Source of the DNA: Anaerolineaceae bacterium oral taxon 439
Lineage (GTDB): Bacteria; Chloroflexota; Anaerolineae; Anaerolineales; Anaerolineaceae
Direction of reading: 5' to 3'
Length of the DNA stretch: 64,000 nt
Assembly: GCA_001717545.1 (NCBI GenBank)
Contig: CP017039.1
Span: forward strand, 1,240,001-1,304,000
How positions within the stretch are numbered: the stretch's first letter is position 1; every line of letters begins with the position of its first letter. The position numbers and the translations under genes are program-made. A model generated the notes under the pieces. The model had not been told where the DNA came from, did no database searches, and saw only the letters and a program-made list of their open reading frames with translations. Below, one piece after another: positions 53,950 through 60,969 of the stretch.

Positions 53950-54939
53950 TTAGAAGTCGTACGCCGGATCGTCGACGTTGTCCTTGTTGACGTCGATCCA
54001 AGCCTGCCCGTAGAGGACTTTCCCGTCCAGCGCGAGATTATCGTAGCCTTCGATTCCGAGGTCTAAGCCGTCGGTGACGTCCTTCCCGTCAAGGATATTG
54101 ACGGCGAGCTGAACCATGGCTTTCCCCGCGAGGGCGGGATCCCAGAAACCGATCGTATCGATCGTTCCCTCTCTGATGTACTTGCCGGAGACGGAGACGA
54201 GCGAGGTCCCGACGATCTGGACTTTTCCGGAAAGGCCTAATTCCTGGACGGCGAGCGCTGCGCCGGCGATGTCCGGCATCGCGGATCCCTGGACCCCCAT
54301 GATATTCGGATTGGCGGTCAAAGCTTCTTTGACTTTTTCGTAAGAGATCGTCTGGTCGTCCTTGGTTTCAATCCGATCGGCCGCGAGTTTCATTTCCGGG
54401 AAGTTGGCTTTCTGGTACTGGATCGCCGCCTCGGTCCACTGCATATGCGATTCGGAGGTGAGCCCGCCGACTTCGAGGAGATATTCGCCTTTGCCGTCCA
54501 TGAGTTCGCCCAGTCGCGCCATGAAATGTTCCCCGTAGGCTTCGTTATCGAAAGCTTCGATATCATAATCAATATTTTCCATCCCGGAAGCTTCGTGCGA
54601 AATGACGAGAATTCCCGCTTCGCGGGCCTTTTTCAGGACCGGCTCGAGCGCTTCGGTCGAGAACGGAACGACGCAGATCGCGTCGACACCCTGAGCAATC
54701 AGGTCTTCAATGAACTGCGCCTGAAGCGCGCCGTCGCCTTCAGACGGGCCGGTATAGAAAGCGTCGACGCCGGTTTCCTCGGCGTATTCTTTAACGCCGA
54801 CTTCCATCCGCTGGAACCATGCGATACTGGTAAGCTTCGGGACGACCGCGATTGTGTAATCGCCGTCAGCGAAGACGGGAACGATCGCGAAGACGGTCAA
54901 AACGAGCGCCAGTAAAACTATAACAAAACCCTTTTTCAT
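53950..54939 (-). CDS. sugar-binding protein of rhamnose/AI-2-type ABC importer (second module)
   Basis: 329 residues, Sec signal (MKKGFVIVLLALVLTVFAIV, cut likely after VFA at residue 24), no lipobox. Peripla_BP_4 fold with DLIAQGVDAICVVPFSTEA and ILVISHEASGMENIDYDIEAFDNEAYGEHF, closely mirroring the protein at 15009-16028. The nearby DhaKL kinase and LacI regulator suggest a polyol or tetrose/pentose ligand. First gene of an eight-gene operon. Confidence 0.9.
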   Translation of the reverse strand: MKKGFVIVLLALVLTVFAIVPVFADGDYTIAVVPKLTSIAWFQRMEVGVKEYAEETGVDAFYTGPSEGDGALQAQFIEDLIAQGVDAICVVPFSTEALEPVLKKAREAGILVISHEASGMENIDYDIEAFDNEAYGEHFMARLGELMDGKGEYLLEVGGLTSESHMQWTEAAIQYQKANFPEMKLAADRIETKDDQTISYEKVKEALTANPNIMGVQGSAMPDIAGAALAVQELGLSGKVQIVGTSLVSVSGKYIREGTIDTIGFWDPALAGKAMVQLAVNILDGKDVTDGLDLGIEGYDNLALDGKVLYGQAWIDVNKDNVDDPAYDF

Positions 54940-55220
54940 CTTTATTGCCTTTCTGTTTTTTATAACTTCCGACTAAACAAACGGCTTTTGTTTACTAAAT
55001 CATCCGCTGCGTTAGTCAGTCCGTTTAGTATACCATTGGCGTTTTGTCTCAGAATCCGGGTTTTCACGAAAGAAAAAAAGTAAGGAATAAAGTCACATGA
55101 CCGTCATGAGGATTGTCTTAGTCCCGAACGGGATCCCCAATTAAAAAAGAGGCGGCAACGGCTTCGGAGCTTCCGCGCCGCGCGAGCTTCATCTTCCCGT
55201 TCCGCCGGCCGGGTTTCGTA
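54940..55220. other. 281-nt regulatory region upstream of the second importer operon
   Basis: Between the binding-protein gene and the end of the CrtO-like gene on the same strand. It contains the palindrome at 54974-54994 and a partly related GTTAGTCAGTCCGTTTAGT at about 55011-55029. No well-spaced -35/-10 pair and no gene was found. Confidence 0.5.
54974..54994. promoter_or_regulatory. palindrome, candidate LacI-family operator
   Basis: TAAACAAA-CGGCT-TTTGTTTA, perfect 8-bp arms around a 5-nt centre containing CG, 35 nt upstream of the binding-protein start. Size and symmetry suit a LacI-family site, and a lacI-like gene ends this operon. Confidence 0.6.
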
Positions 55221-55736
55221 TCAGGAAGCGCCCTGCTTCCGGGCCGCTGTCTGGCGCGCGAGCTTCCTGCGGACCGCTTTTTCCAGCTGGATCAGGCGCG
55301 GACGGTTGTATCGCTGGACCCAGATAAACGGCAGCTGGCAGCAGGCGTAAATCGTCGACAGGATCAGGAAGAGCCTGACCCCCTGCGTCCGGTCGGGCGC
55401 GAGGAAGCCGTAGAGAACGAAGACGAAACTGATTGCGCCGAGGAGGAAATGAACCGTTTCGCCGCGGCAGGTATGCAAAACGAAGCGATGGATATAGTCG
55501 GGGTCTTCGAAGCTGCTGATTTTTCCTTTATTGAATCCGCGGTTATTCTGCGGAAGGTAATCTTTCCATCGATGGATTCGAATGGACCTGAAGAATCTGG
55601 CTTCAAAATCGCCGCCGCGGAAAGGGAACTCTTCCGGGTGATAAACGCGGAGCGGAAGAAGGGCGTTGATAACGCGCGCGCCGTTCAGGCTGAGAACGAG
55701 GATAGAGATGAGGTAGAAAAAAAGCGGTTTGATCAC
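55221..55736 (-). CDS. CrtO-like glycosyl-carotenoid acyltransferase family membrane protein
   Basis: 171 residues, about four membrane helices with a central soluble part RIHRWKDYLPQNNRGFNKG, which resembles the conserved K-x-W-K-x-x-L-P stretch of glycosyl-4,4'-diaponeurosporenoate acyltransferase (CrtO, PF18927). A CQLPFIWVQRYNRPRLIQ segment follows the last helices. No carotenoid genes are nearby, so the acyl acceptor is probably another glycolipid. Stand-alone gene. Moderate confidence. Confidence 0.65.
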   Translation of the reverse strand: MIKPLFFYLISILVLSLNGARVINALLPLRVYHPEEFPFRGGDFEARFFRSIRIHRWKDYLPQNNRGFNKGKISSFEDPDYIHRFVLHTCRGETVHFLLGAISFVFVLYGFLAPDRTQGVRLFLILSTIYACCQLPFIWVQRYNRPRLIQLEKAVRRKLARQTAARKQGAS

Positions 55737-55925
55737 GTTTCCCCATATTCTTCCTTTGAAAAAGCATGGTCAAAGAAAGCGTGTTTCGTTGAATTTTTTT
55801 TATCTCGAAAAAAATTATAACGGCAGATTGGCGGAATTAGTATCAACGAACGCGTTTTTCGCGAAAAAAAGGATGACGAAGGGGGAACGCCGCGGTTTCC
55901 CGGGCTCAGGATCGATTCTAAAAAG

Positions 55926-55956
55926 GGGAGCCCCCAGAGTGATCCTGAGGACTCCC
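55926..55956 (-). terminator. terminator downstream of cysteine desulfidase gene
   Basis: On the minus strand GGGAGTCCTCAG and CTGGGGGCTCCC form a 12-bp stem with two wobbles and a 7-nt loop, followed by CTTTTTAG. It begins 18 nt after the stop at 55975. Confidence 0.82.
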
Positions 55957-55974
55957 GTTGCAAGGAGGAGGAAA

Positions 55975-57285
55975 TTATCGATTTTCAGCGAGGGGTTCTT
56001 TCGTTTCCGGGTCGGCGCCGATCATGATCTTTAAGATCTCTTTATCGGTTTCCCTCATGCCGTCGCGCCCAAGCTTCGAGACGCTCGAAATCGTATTTTC
56101 AATTCCATCTTTGACGATTCCGTCGCCGCCGGCGAACCGCTGACGGTTGCGGGTCATGTCAATCGCGAGGTAGGCGCCGTCAATCGAGATCGCGATCTTC
56201 GCGGCGCAGGAGGGCTTTGCCCCATCGCAGACGATTCCCGACGTAATCGCCAGACAGTTGATGACTTCGTTCTTGATAAACTCGTCGCTCTCGCCCATCA
56301 GGTACGCGATCCCTGCGCCGGAGGCGCAGGCGGCGGATACCGCGCCACAGTAGGCGGATAAACGCCCGAGCCCGGCTTTTTGATGCAGCCCCAGAAGGTT
56401 CGCCAGAATCAGGGCGCGGTACAGTTCTTCTTCGGAACTGTTGAGCGTTTTCGCGTGCTCGATAATCGGAACGGAAATCGTGATGCCCTGGTTCCCGCTT
56501 CCGGAGTTGATAACGACCGGCAGCTCGCAGCCGCTCATCCTTGCGTCAGAGCCGGCGGCGGCTTTCGCTTTCGCGCGGACGCGGACGTCGTTTTCATTTT
56601 CGCGCAGGAGGACTTTCCCGATATTCGCGCCCCATTCGCCTTTCAGCCCTTCTTCGGCGATTGCCGTGTTATATTCGATCTGGCGGGCGATTACGTCGCG
56701 GACATCGCCGATTTCGCAGCTTCGCGCGAAGTCGAGGATTTCGTCGACGCACATTTTCCCTGCGTCCTGCGATTCGGTGTAGCCGCAGGCGATCGGTTTT
56801 TCCATCAGGATTTCGCCGTTTTTCTCGATCAGGACGATATTCGTATGTTCGTTGACGATCCGGACGCGAACCGAATCGTCTCCGGCGGTTTCGGTGACGA
56901 TGAGATCGAAGACGATCCCACTGTCGAGAAATTCGGTCGTGATCACCTTCCGCGCGAGATATTCCGCGATTTCGCGTTTTTCTTCGGGAGTGACGTCGCT
57001 GATGACTTCGAGACGCTTCGCGGAATCGCCGGCGATAATTCCGGCCGCGGCGGCGGCTTCGAGGCCTTTGAGCTCGTCGGTATTCGGGACGACGACGGAC
57101 TTGACGTTCTTAATGATATTGCCGCTGGCCTGAAGGAGGACTTTTTCCGGGATTTTCCCAAGGAGTTCGCGCGCTTTCGCGGCGACGTAAGCGACGGCGA
57201 TCGGCTCCGTACAGCCCATCGCCGGTAGAAGTTCTTCTTTTAAGACGCTGACGTATTTCTGGTAACAGTCTGAATTTCGGTCCAT
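55975..57285 (-). CDS. cyuA: L-cysteine desulfidase (CyuA/UPF0597 family)
   Basis: 436 residues, the same length as E. coli CyuA (YhaM). It degrades L-cysteine to pyruvate, ammonia and sulfide with an oxygen-sensitive [4Fe-4S] cluster. Family marks: AMGCTEPIAVA with Cys25, SGSGNQGITISVPI, and GIVCDGAKPSCAAKI with two more cysteines. The start MDRNSD fits the family, but it has no Shine-Dalgarno. An in-frame ATG at 57387 does have AGGA 8 nt before it and would add 34 residues, so the N-terminus is uncertain. Promoter at 57433-57461. Confidence 0.9.
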   Translation of the reverse strand: MDRNSDCYQKYVSVLKEELLPAMGCTEPIAVAYVAAKARELLGKIPEKVLLQASGNIIKNVKSVVVPNTDELKGLEAAAAAGIIAGDSAKRLEVISDVTPEEKREIAEYLARKVITTEFLDSGIVFDLIVTETAGDDSVRVRIVNEHTNIVLIEKNGEILMEKPIACGYTESQDAGKMCVDEILDFARSCEIGDVRDVIARQIEYNTAIAEEGLKGEWGANIGKVLLRENENDVRVRAKAKAAAGSDARMSGCELPVVINSGSGNQGITISVPIIEHAKTLNSSEEELYRALILANLLGLHQKAGLGRLSAYCGAVSAACASGAGIAYLMGESDEFIKNEVINCLAITSGIVCDGAKPSCAAKIAISIDGAYLAIDMTRNRQRFAGGDGIVKDGIENTISSVSKLGRDGMRETDKEILKIMIGADPETKEPLAENR

Positions 57286-57744
57286 GTCGGTTCTATAATA
57301 TTCTCTTCCTGGCTGTGTACGGCCCGATCGAGGCATGACGTTTTCGGCGTTTACGAAGAAAAGCCGTTCGTTTCGAATCAAACGCATTTTCGAATTCCTG
57401 AGCCGCGCCCCGGTTGCCTGCCGCCTGCTGTTATTATATTGAATCGTCCTGATTCTTGCAATCCGGAAAACAGCTCGATTGAAAAAAATCGGCTCAGAAC
57501 TGAAAAAATGTCGCGGAACGTGACGATCGGCGTGAAAAAATATGACGAATGTCCTGACGTTCGCGCGCCTGGAAATAAGATGATCATGTCTCAAAACCGG
57601 ATTCTATGATAAAAATTTATCTATTTCTATGCCGTGAGCAAGGGCGCGGCCTGACTTCAATCGAAAAATATGCTTTGACAGGATTTTCGGAAAAATTTCG
57701 GAATTCCGGCTTTGAGGACAGCTTCAGGAACGGATTTTTGAATT
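57286..57744. other. 459-nt intergenic region upstream of cysteine desulfidase
   Basis: Holds the promoter at 57433-57461 and a 5' leader of about 140 nt with a repeated ATTCGAAA. The part from 57462 to 57744 shows no supported gene or clear terminator for the preceding SMP-30 gene. Confidence 0.5.
57433..57461 (-). promoter_or_regulatory. promoter of cysteine desulfidase
   Basis: Minus strand TTGCAA (57456-57461), 17-nt spacer, TATAAT (57433-57438). Confidence 0.7.
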
Positions 57745-58626
57745 TTAAGGATTGAGCCGAAAGGAGAATGGCGACGGGCCGGTTACGGAAAGCTCGGCGC
57801 GGAAGATCGCGCCTGCTTCGTTTTCCGCTTCGCCCGTCGTGATCATCATCAGATCCCGTGTCCCGCCGCCGAACGAGGGACAGCTGACATGCAGGCCGGC
57901 GACTTCGATTTCAGCCAGTCGTTCGCCGCTTTTCGGATTGAAGCAGGCGACCTTCTTCCCGCCCCAGAGCGCGATCCAAAGGTTCCCGGCGTCGTCGGCG
58001 CAGAGGCCGTCCGGAGCGCCGTCAGCTTCCGGGATCCGGATCATGGCGGTCCCTTCTCCGAGCGTTCCGTCCGGACGGATCGGATAGGCGGAGACCGTTT
58101 GTGTTGGCGTGTCGGCATGATACAGGGTCCCGCGGTCGGGGTTCCACGCCATCCCGTTCGGAATCGTCATTCCGGGCAGGATCTGGAGGATCGTATGGTC
58201 GCGGAGGACGTACAGCGCGCCCATTCCCCGTGCGTTGGGGTCGCTTTGATCGATCGCCATGACGCCGGCGTAAAGCGTTCCGTCCGGCCCGGCTTTCCCA
58301 TCGTTGAAACGCAGCCGCGGGTCGAGGCGCAGCGAAAAATACGGCGCGCAGTCGCCGGAATCCAGGTCGACGATTGTCAGCGTATCGCGGACGCCGGCGA
58401 GGACGCAGTAACCGTCGATCGGGACGATAAAGCCGACGCGGTCGGGCATCGGGATCCGGCGGACGCCGTTTCCATCGTCCGTCCCGTCGGGGCGCCATTC
58501 GCAGACGGCTTTTCCTTCGATATCGACGAAAACGAACGAATCCCGCGCGGCGATCCAAACCGGACCCTCGGCGAGCCGGAATTTCTCGTTCCCGATTCGC
58601 TTGGATGAATAAACGTGCCCGGGCAT
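57745..58626 (-). CDS. SMP-30/gluconolactonase family lactonase
   Basis: 293 residues, six-bladed propeller. LAEGPVWIAARDSFVFVDIEG at the N-terminus contains the metal-binding glutamate, RFNDGKAGPDGTLYAGVM holds the conserved Asn-Asp, and NGMAWNPDRGTLYHADT and EADGAPDGLCADDAGNLW follow. It should open sugar-acid lactones. The start at 58626 lies 4 nt after the SDR stop, so the pair forms an operon in which the dehydrogenase makes the lactone and this enzyme opens it. Confidence 0.9.
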   Translation of the reverse strand: MPGHVYSSKRIGNEKFRLAEGPVWIAARDSFVFVDIEGKAVCEWRPDGTDDGNGVRRIPMPDRVGFIVPIDGYCVLAGVRDTLTIVDLDSGDCAPYFSLRLDPRLRFNDGKAGPDGTLYAGVMAIDQSDPNARGMGALYVLRDHTILQILPGMTIPNGMAWNPDRGTLYHADTPTQTVSAYPIRPDGTLGEGTAMIRIPEADGAPDGLCADDAGNLWIALWGGKKVACFNPKSGERLAEIEVAGLHVSCPSFGGGTRDLMMITTGEAENEAGAIFRAELSVTGPSPFSFRLNP

Positions 58627-58630
58627 GCGT

Positions 58631-59392
58631 TCAGTCGACGAAATCGTTTTCGGCGACGACGGGGAGCGTCGCCGCTCCATCGATCCGCAGGATATTTCCG
58701 GTCATGTAGGCGGCGTTATCGGAAACGACGTACAGGACGGCATGCGCGATTTCTTTCGCGTCCGCGAACCGGCGCAGCGGCAGCTTCGCTTTCGCGTCGG
58801 CGAATTCATCGGTCGAGAGGCGCTCGACCGCCGTATAGCCGGGTTCGATCGCGACGACGCGGATTCCTTTCCGCGCTAACTCCATCGCGGCGTTTTTCGT
58901 GAATTTCGAGACGGCGGATTTCGCGCCGGCGTAAACGGTCGAATTCGGCCAGCAGCCTTCGACATGGTTTGAGGAAATATTGACGATAACGCCCTTTTTC
59001 CCGGCCGCGATCATGCGCCGTGCCGCCAGCTGGGCGCAGAAGAAAACGCCGCGCCAGTCGACCGCTGTGATCCGGTCGAAATGTTCCTCCGTGACTTCCA
59101 GGAACGGCATGGATTCGCTGACGCCGGCGTTATTGACTAAAACGTCGAGCGTCAGCCCGAGCGCGTCGATCCGATCGAACATGGCGCGCAGCTGGCTCAT
59201 GTTCGACAGGTCCGCATGGATCGTGGTCGCTTCGCCGCCGCCCCTGACGATCTCCGCGCAGAGGTCCTCCGCTTCTTTTTTATGGGTATTGTAGTTAATA
59301 ATGACCCGGCAGCCGGATTTCGCCATCTCGAAAGCGACCGCCCGGCCAATTCCGATCGCGGCTCCGGTAACCAGGACGACTTTTTTCGCCAT
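58631..59392 (-). CDS. short-chain dehydrogenase/reductase
   Basis: 253 residues, classical SDR. NAD(P) motif TGAAIGIGR (about 10-18), LVNNAG near 85, catalytic Ser in VNISSNHVEG, but the usual Tyr-x-x-x-Lys reads YAGAKSAVSKF (Tyr then Lys four later), so it is intact. The C-terminal MTGNILRIDGA is standard. Together with the lactonase it may oxidise an aldose (fucose, glucose or similar) to a lactone. Cofactor preference cannot be assigned. Confidence 0.92.
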   Translation of the reverse strand: MAKKVVLVTGAAIGIGRAVAFEMAKSGCRVIINYNTHKKEAEDLCAEIVRGGGEATTIHADLSNMSQLRAMFDRIDALGLTLDVLVNNAGVSESMPFLEVTEEHFDRITAVDWRGVFFCAQLAARRMIAAGKKGVIVNISSNHVEGCWPNSTVYAGAKSAVSKFTKNAAMELARKGIRVVAIEPGYTAVERLSTDEFADAKAKLPLRRFADAKEIAHAVLYVVSDNAAYMTGNILRIDGAATLPVVAENDFVD

Positions 59393-59698
59393 TGTTTTCT
59401 CCGTAATCTCTATAATCCGTTTTTTCGTTTCAGGCGGAATCCGCCGAGGTTTTCAATTATACGGTAGCGGAGTAGATATTGGGCGGGGTAAAGCGAAAAA
59501 TGGTGCTGTCTTTCGAGATTCCGCAGATTGATTCGATCGGAAAAAGGATCGTCGTTTCGTCTTTGGAACGCGGGCGTCGTCGTCAGCTTTTATTTCCGTT
59601 TTTCAGTTTCGCCGCCGCCTGCTTTTATAATAGATACGCTTTTCGCTTTATTGGACGGAGGCGACTTTCAGCTTAAATTTTAAGGAGCCGGAAATTTC
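59393..59698. other. 306-nt divergent intergenic region between SDR and MFS genes
   Basis: Contains a small palindrome GGCGGA-A-TCCGCC (59433-59445), a minus-strand TATAAT at 59456-59461 and a plus-strand TATAAT at 59626-59631, both without convincing -35 boxes. No gene is supported. Confidence 0.45.
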
Positions 59699-60910
59699 AT
59701 GGCGACCGCATTTCTCAGTCTGATTTATCTGCTGTTTATCAGTTTAGGTCTGCCGGATTCGCTGCTTGGGGCGGCCTGGCCGGTCATGCATCTCGAAATC
59801 GGCGCGGCGGAGGATTTCGCTGGTCTGATTTTCATGTGTATTCAGGCCGGAACGATTACGTCCGCGATTTTTGCCAGCCACCTGATCAGGCGGCTGGGGA
59901 CGGAAAGGGTAACGCTGATCAGCGTCGGACTGACCGCTGTCTGCATGATGGGGTTCGGGCTGGCGAAGACGCCCTGGATGCTGATCCTGATTGCGTTTCC
60001 TTATGGTCTCGGCGCGGGGGCGATCGATTCCGGATTGAACGAGTACGTCGCGGAACATTACGAATCGCGCCATATGTCCTGGCTGCATAGTTTCTGGGGC
60101 CTGGGCGCGATGACCGGACCGATCCTGCTGTCGATCCTGCTGACGATAGGGTCGAATTGGCGGAGGGCGTACCTGATGATTTCCGGGATCCAGTTTGTCC
60201 TGACAGCGATCGTTTTCCTGAGCCTGCCGCTTTGGGGAAGGATGGCGGAGCGCGTTCCGAACGAACCCGGGAGCGAAGCGAACGGCGGCGCGAACGGAAG
60301 CCCGATTGGTTCGGACGGAAGGCCGGTTTATCGGCGGAAAGGCTTCTTCGGCGCGTTGTTTTCGATGTTCCTGTATTGCTCTGTGGAACAGAGTTACATG
60401 CTCTGGGGCGCGACGTACCTGATCGCTGCGTTTCGTTTTACGCCGGCGGAAGCGGCTGGATGGATTTCGTTTTTCGTGACCGGGATTACGATTGGCCGGG
60501 CGCTGTCGGGTTTTCTGTCGATGCGCTTCACGAACGGTCAGCTGATCCGCTACGGATCGCTGACGGTTCTCGCCGGGACAATTTGCGTTATTTTGCCGCT
60601 GCCGGCGATGGTGCGCGTAGCCGGTATTCTGGTTGCCGGTTTGGGATGCGCGCCGATCTTCCCGTGCATTATTCATGATACGCCGGTCCGTTTCGGGAAA
60701 CATGACGCGCAGGAGGTCATGGGGTACCAGATGGCGGCCGCTTACGTGGGGTCGCTGACGGTTCCGGCGTTGATCGGCGTGATTGCGACGCGTTTGAACG
60801 AGCTCCTGATTCCCTGGCTGATCCTGATGATTGCGGCTGGACTTTTTATCGCGACGGAGCGGATCGCGATCCGGAAAGCGACGAACGGTTCGCCGGCGCT
60901 TCGGTCTTAA
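59699..60910 (+). CDS. MFS transporter (FucP/sugar-type)
   Basis: 403 residues, 12 helices. Features include LPDSLLGAAWPVMHLEIGA, a GTITSAIFASHLIRRLGTERV loop and a DSGLNEYVAEHYESRHMSWLHSFWGLGA stretch, which is characteristic of the FucP/YfkF-like MFS group with a conserved N-x-x-x-H-x-x-W. TAAGGAG lies 13 nt before the ATG. A sugar or sugar-acid substrate is possible given the divergent SDR-lactonase operon. Confidence 0.87.
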   Translation: MATAFLSLIYLLFISLGLPDSLLGAAWPVMHLEIGAAEDFAGLIFMCIQAGTITSAIFASHLIRRLGTERVTLISVGLTAVCMMGFGLAKTPWMLILIAFPYGLGAGAIDSGLNEYVAEHYESRHMSWLHSFWGLGAMTGPILLSILLTIGSNWRRAYLMISGIQFVLTAIVFLSLPLWGRMAERVPNEPGSEANGGANGSPIGSDGRPVYRRKGFFGALFSMFLYCSVEQSYMLWGATYLIAAFRFTPAEAAGWISFFVTGITIGRALSGFLSMRFTNGQLIRYGSLTVLAGTICVILPLPAMVRVAGILVAGLGCAPIFPCIIHDTPVRFGKHDAQEVMGYQMAAAYVGSLTVPALIGVIATRLNELLIPWLILMIAAGLFIATERIAIRKATNGSPALRS

Positions 60911-60920
60911 AAGAAAGATT

Positions 60921-60960
60921 GTATTCAAAAAATGGCTGCGGGCGGCCGTTTTTTGAATAC
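60921..60960. terminator. bidirectional terminator in the leader of the next gene
   Basis: GTATTCAAAAAATGGC (60921-60936) pairs with GCCGTTTTTTGAATAC (60945-60960), a 16-bp stem with one wobble and an 8-nt loop, starting 10 nt after the MFS stop. It ends only 9 nt before the ATG of the following gene, so it occupies that gene's ribosome-binding region. Confidence 0.82.
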
Positions 60961-60969
60961 AATAAACGT

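Noticed and set aside
56380-57228. 282-codon plus-strand open frame
   Set aside because: Antisense of the cysteine desulfidase gene, which has intact cysteine motifs and a promoter.
57745-58680. Longer start for the SMP-30 lactonase at 58680
   Set aside because: It would overlap the SDR gene by 50 nt; the ATG at 58626 follows the SDR stop by 4 nt and matches the family start.
59744-60928. 394-codon minus-strand open frame
   Set aside because: Antisense of the MFS transporter; rich in Arg/Gln/His as expected from reverse reading of GC-rich membrane-protein codons.
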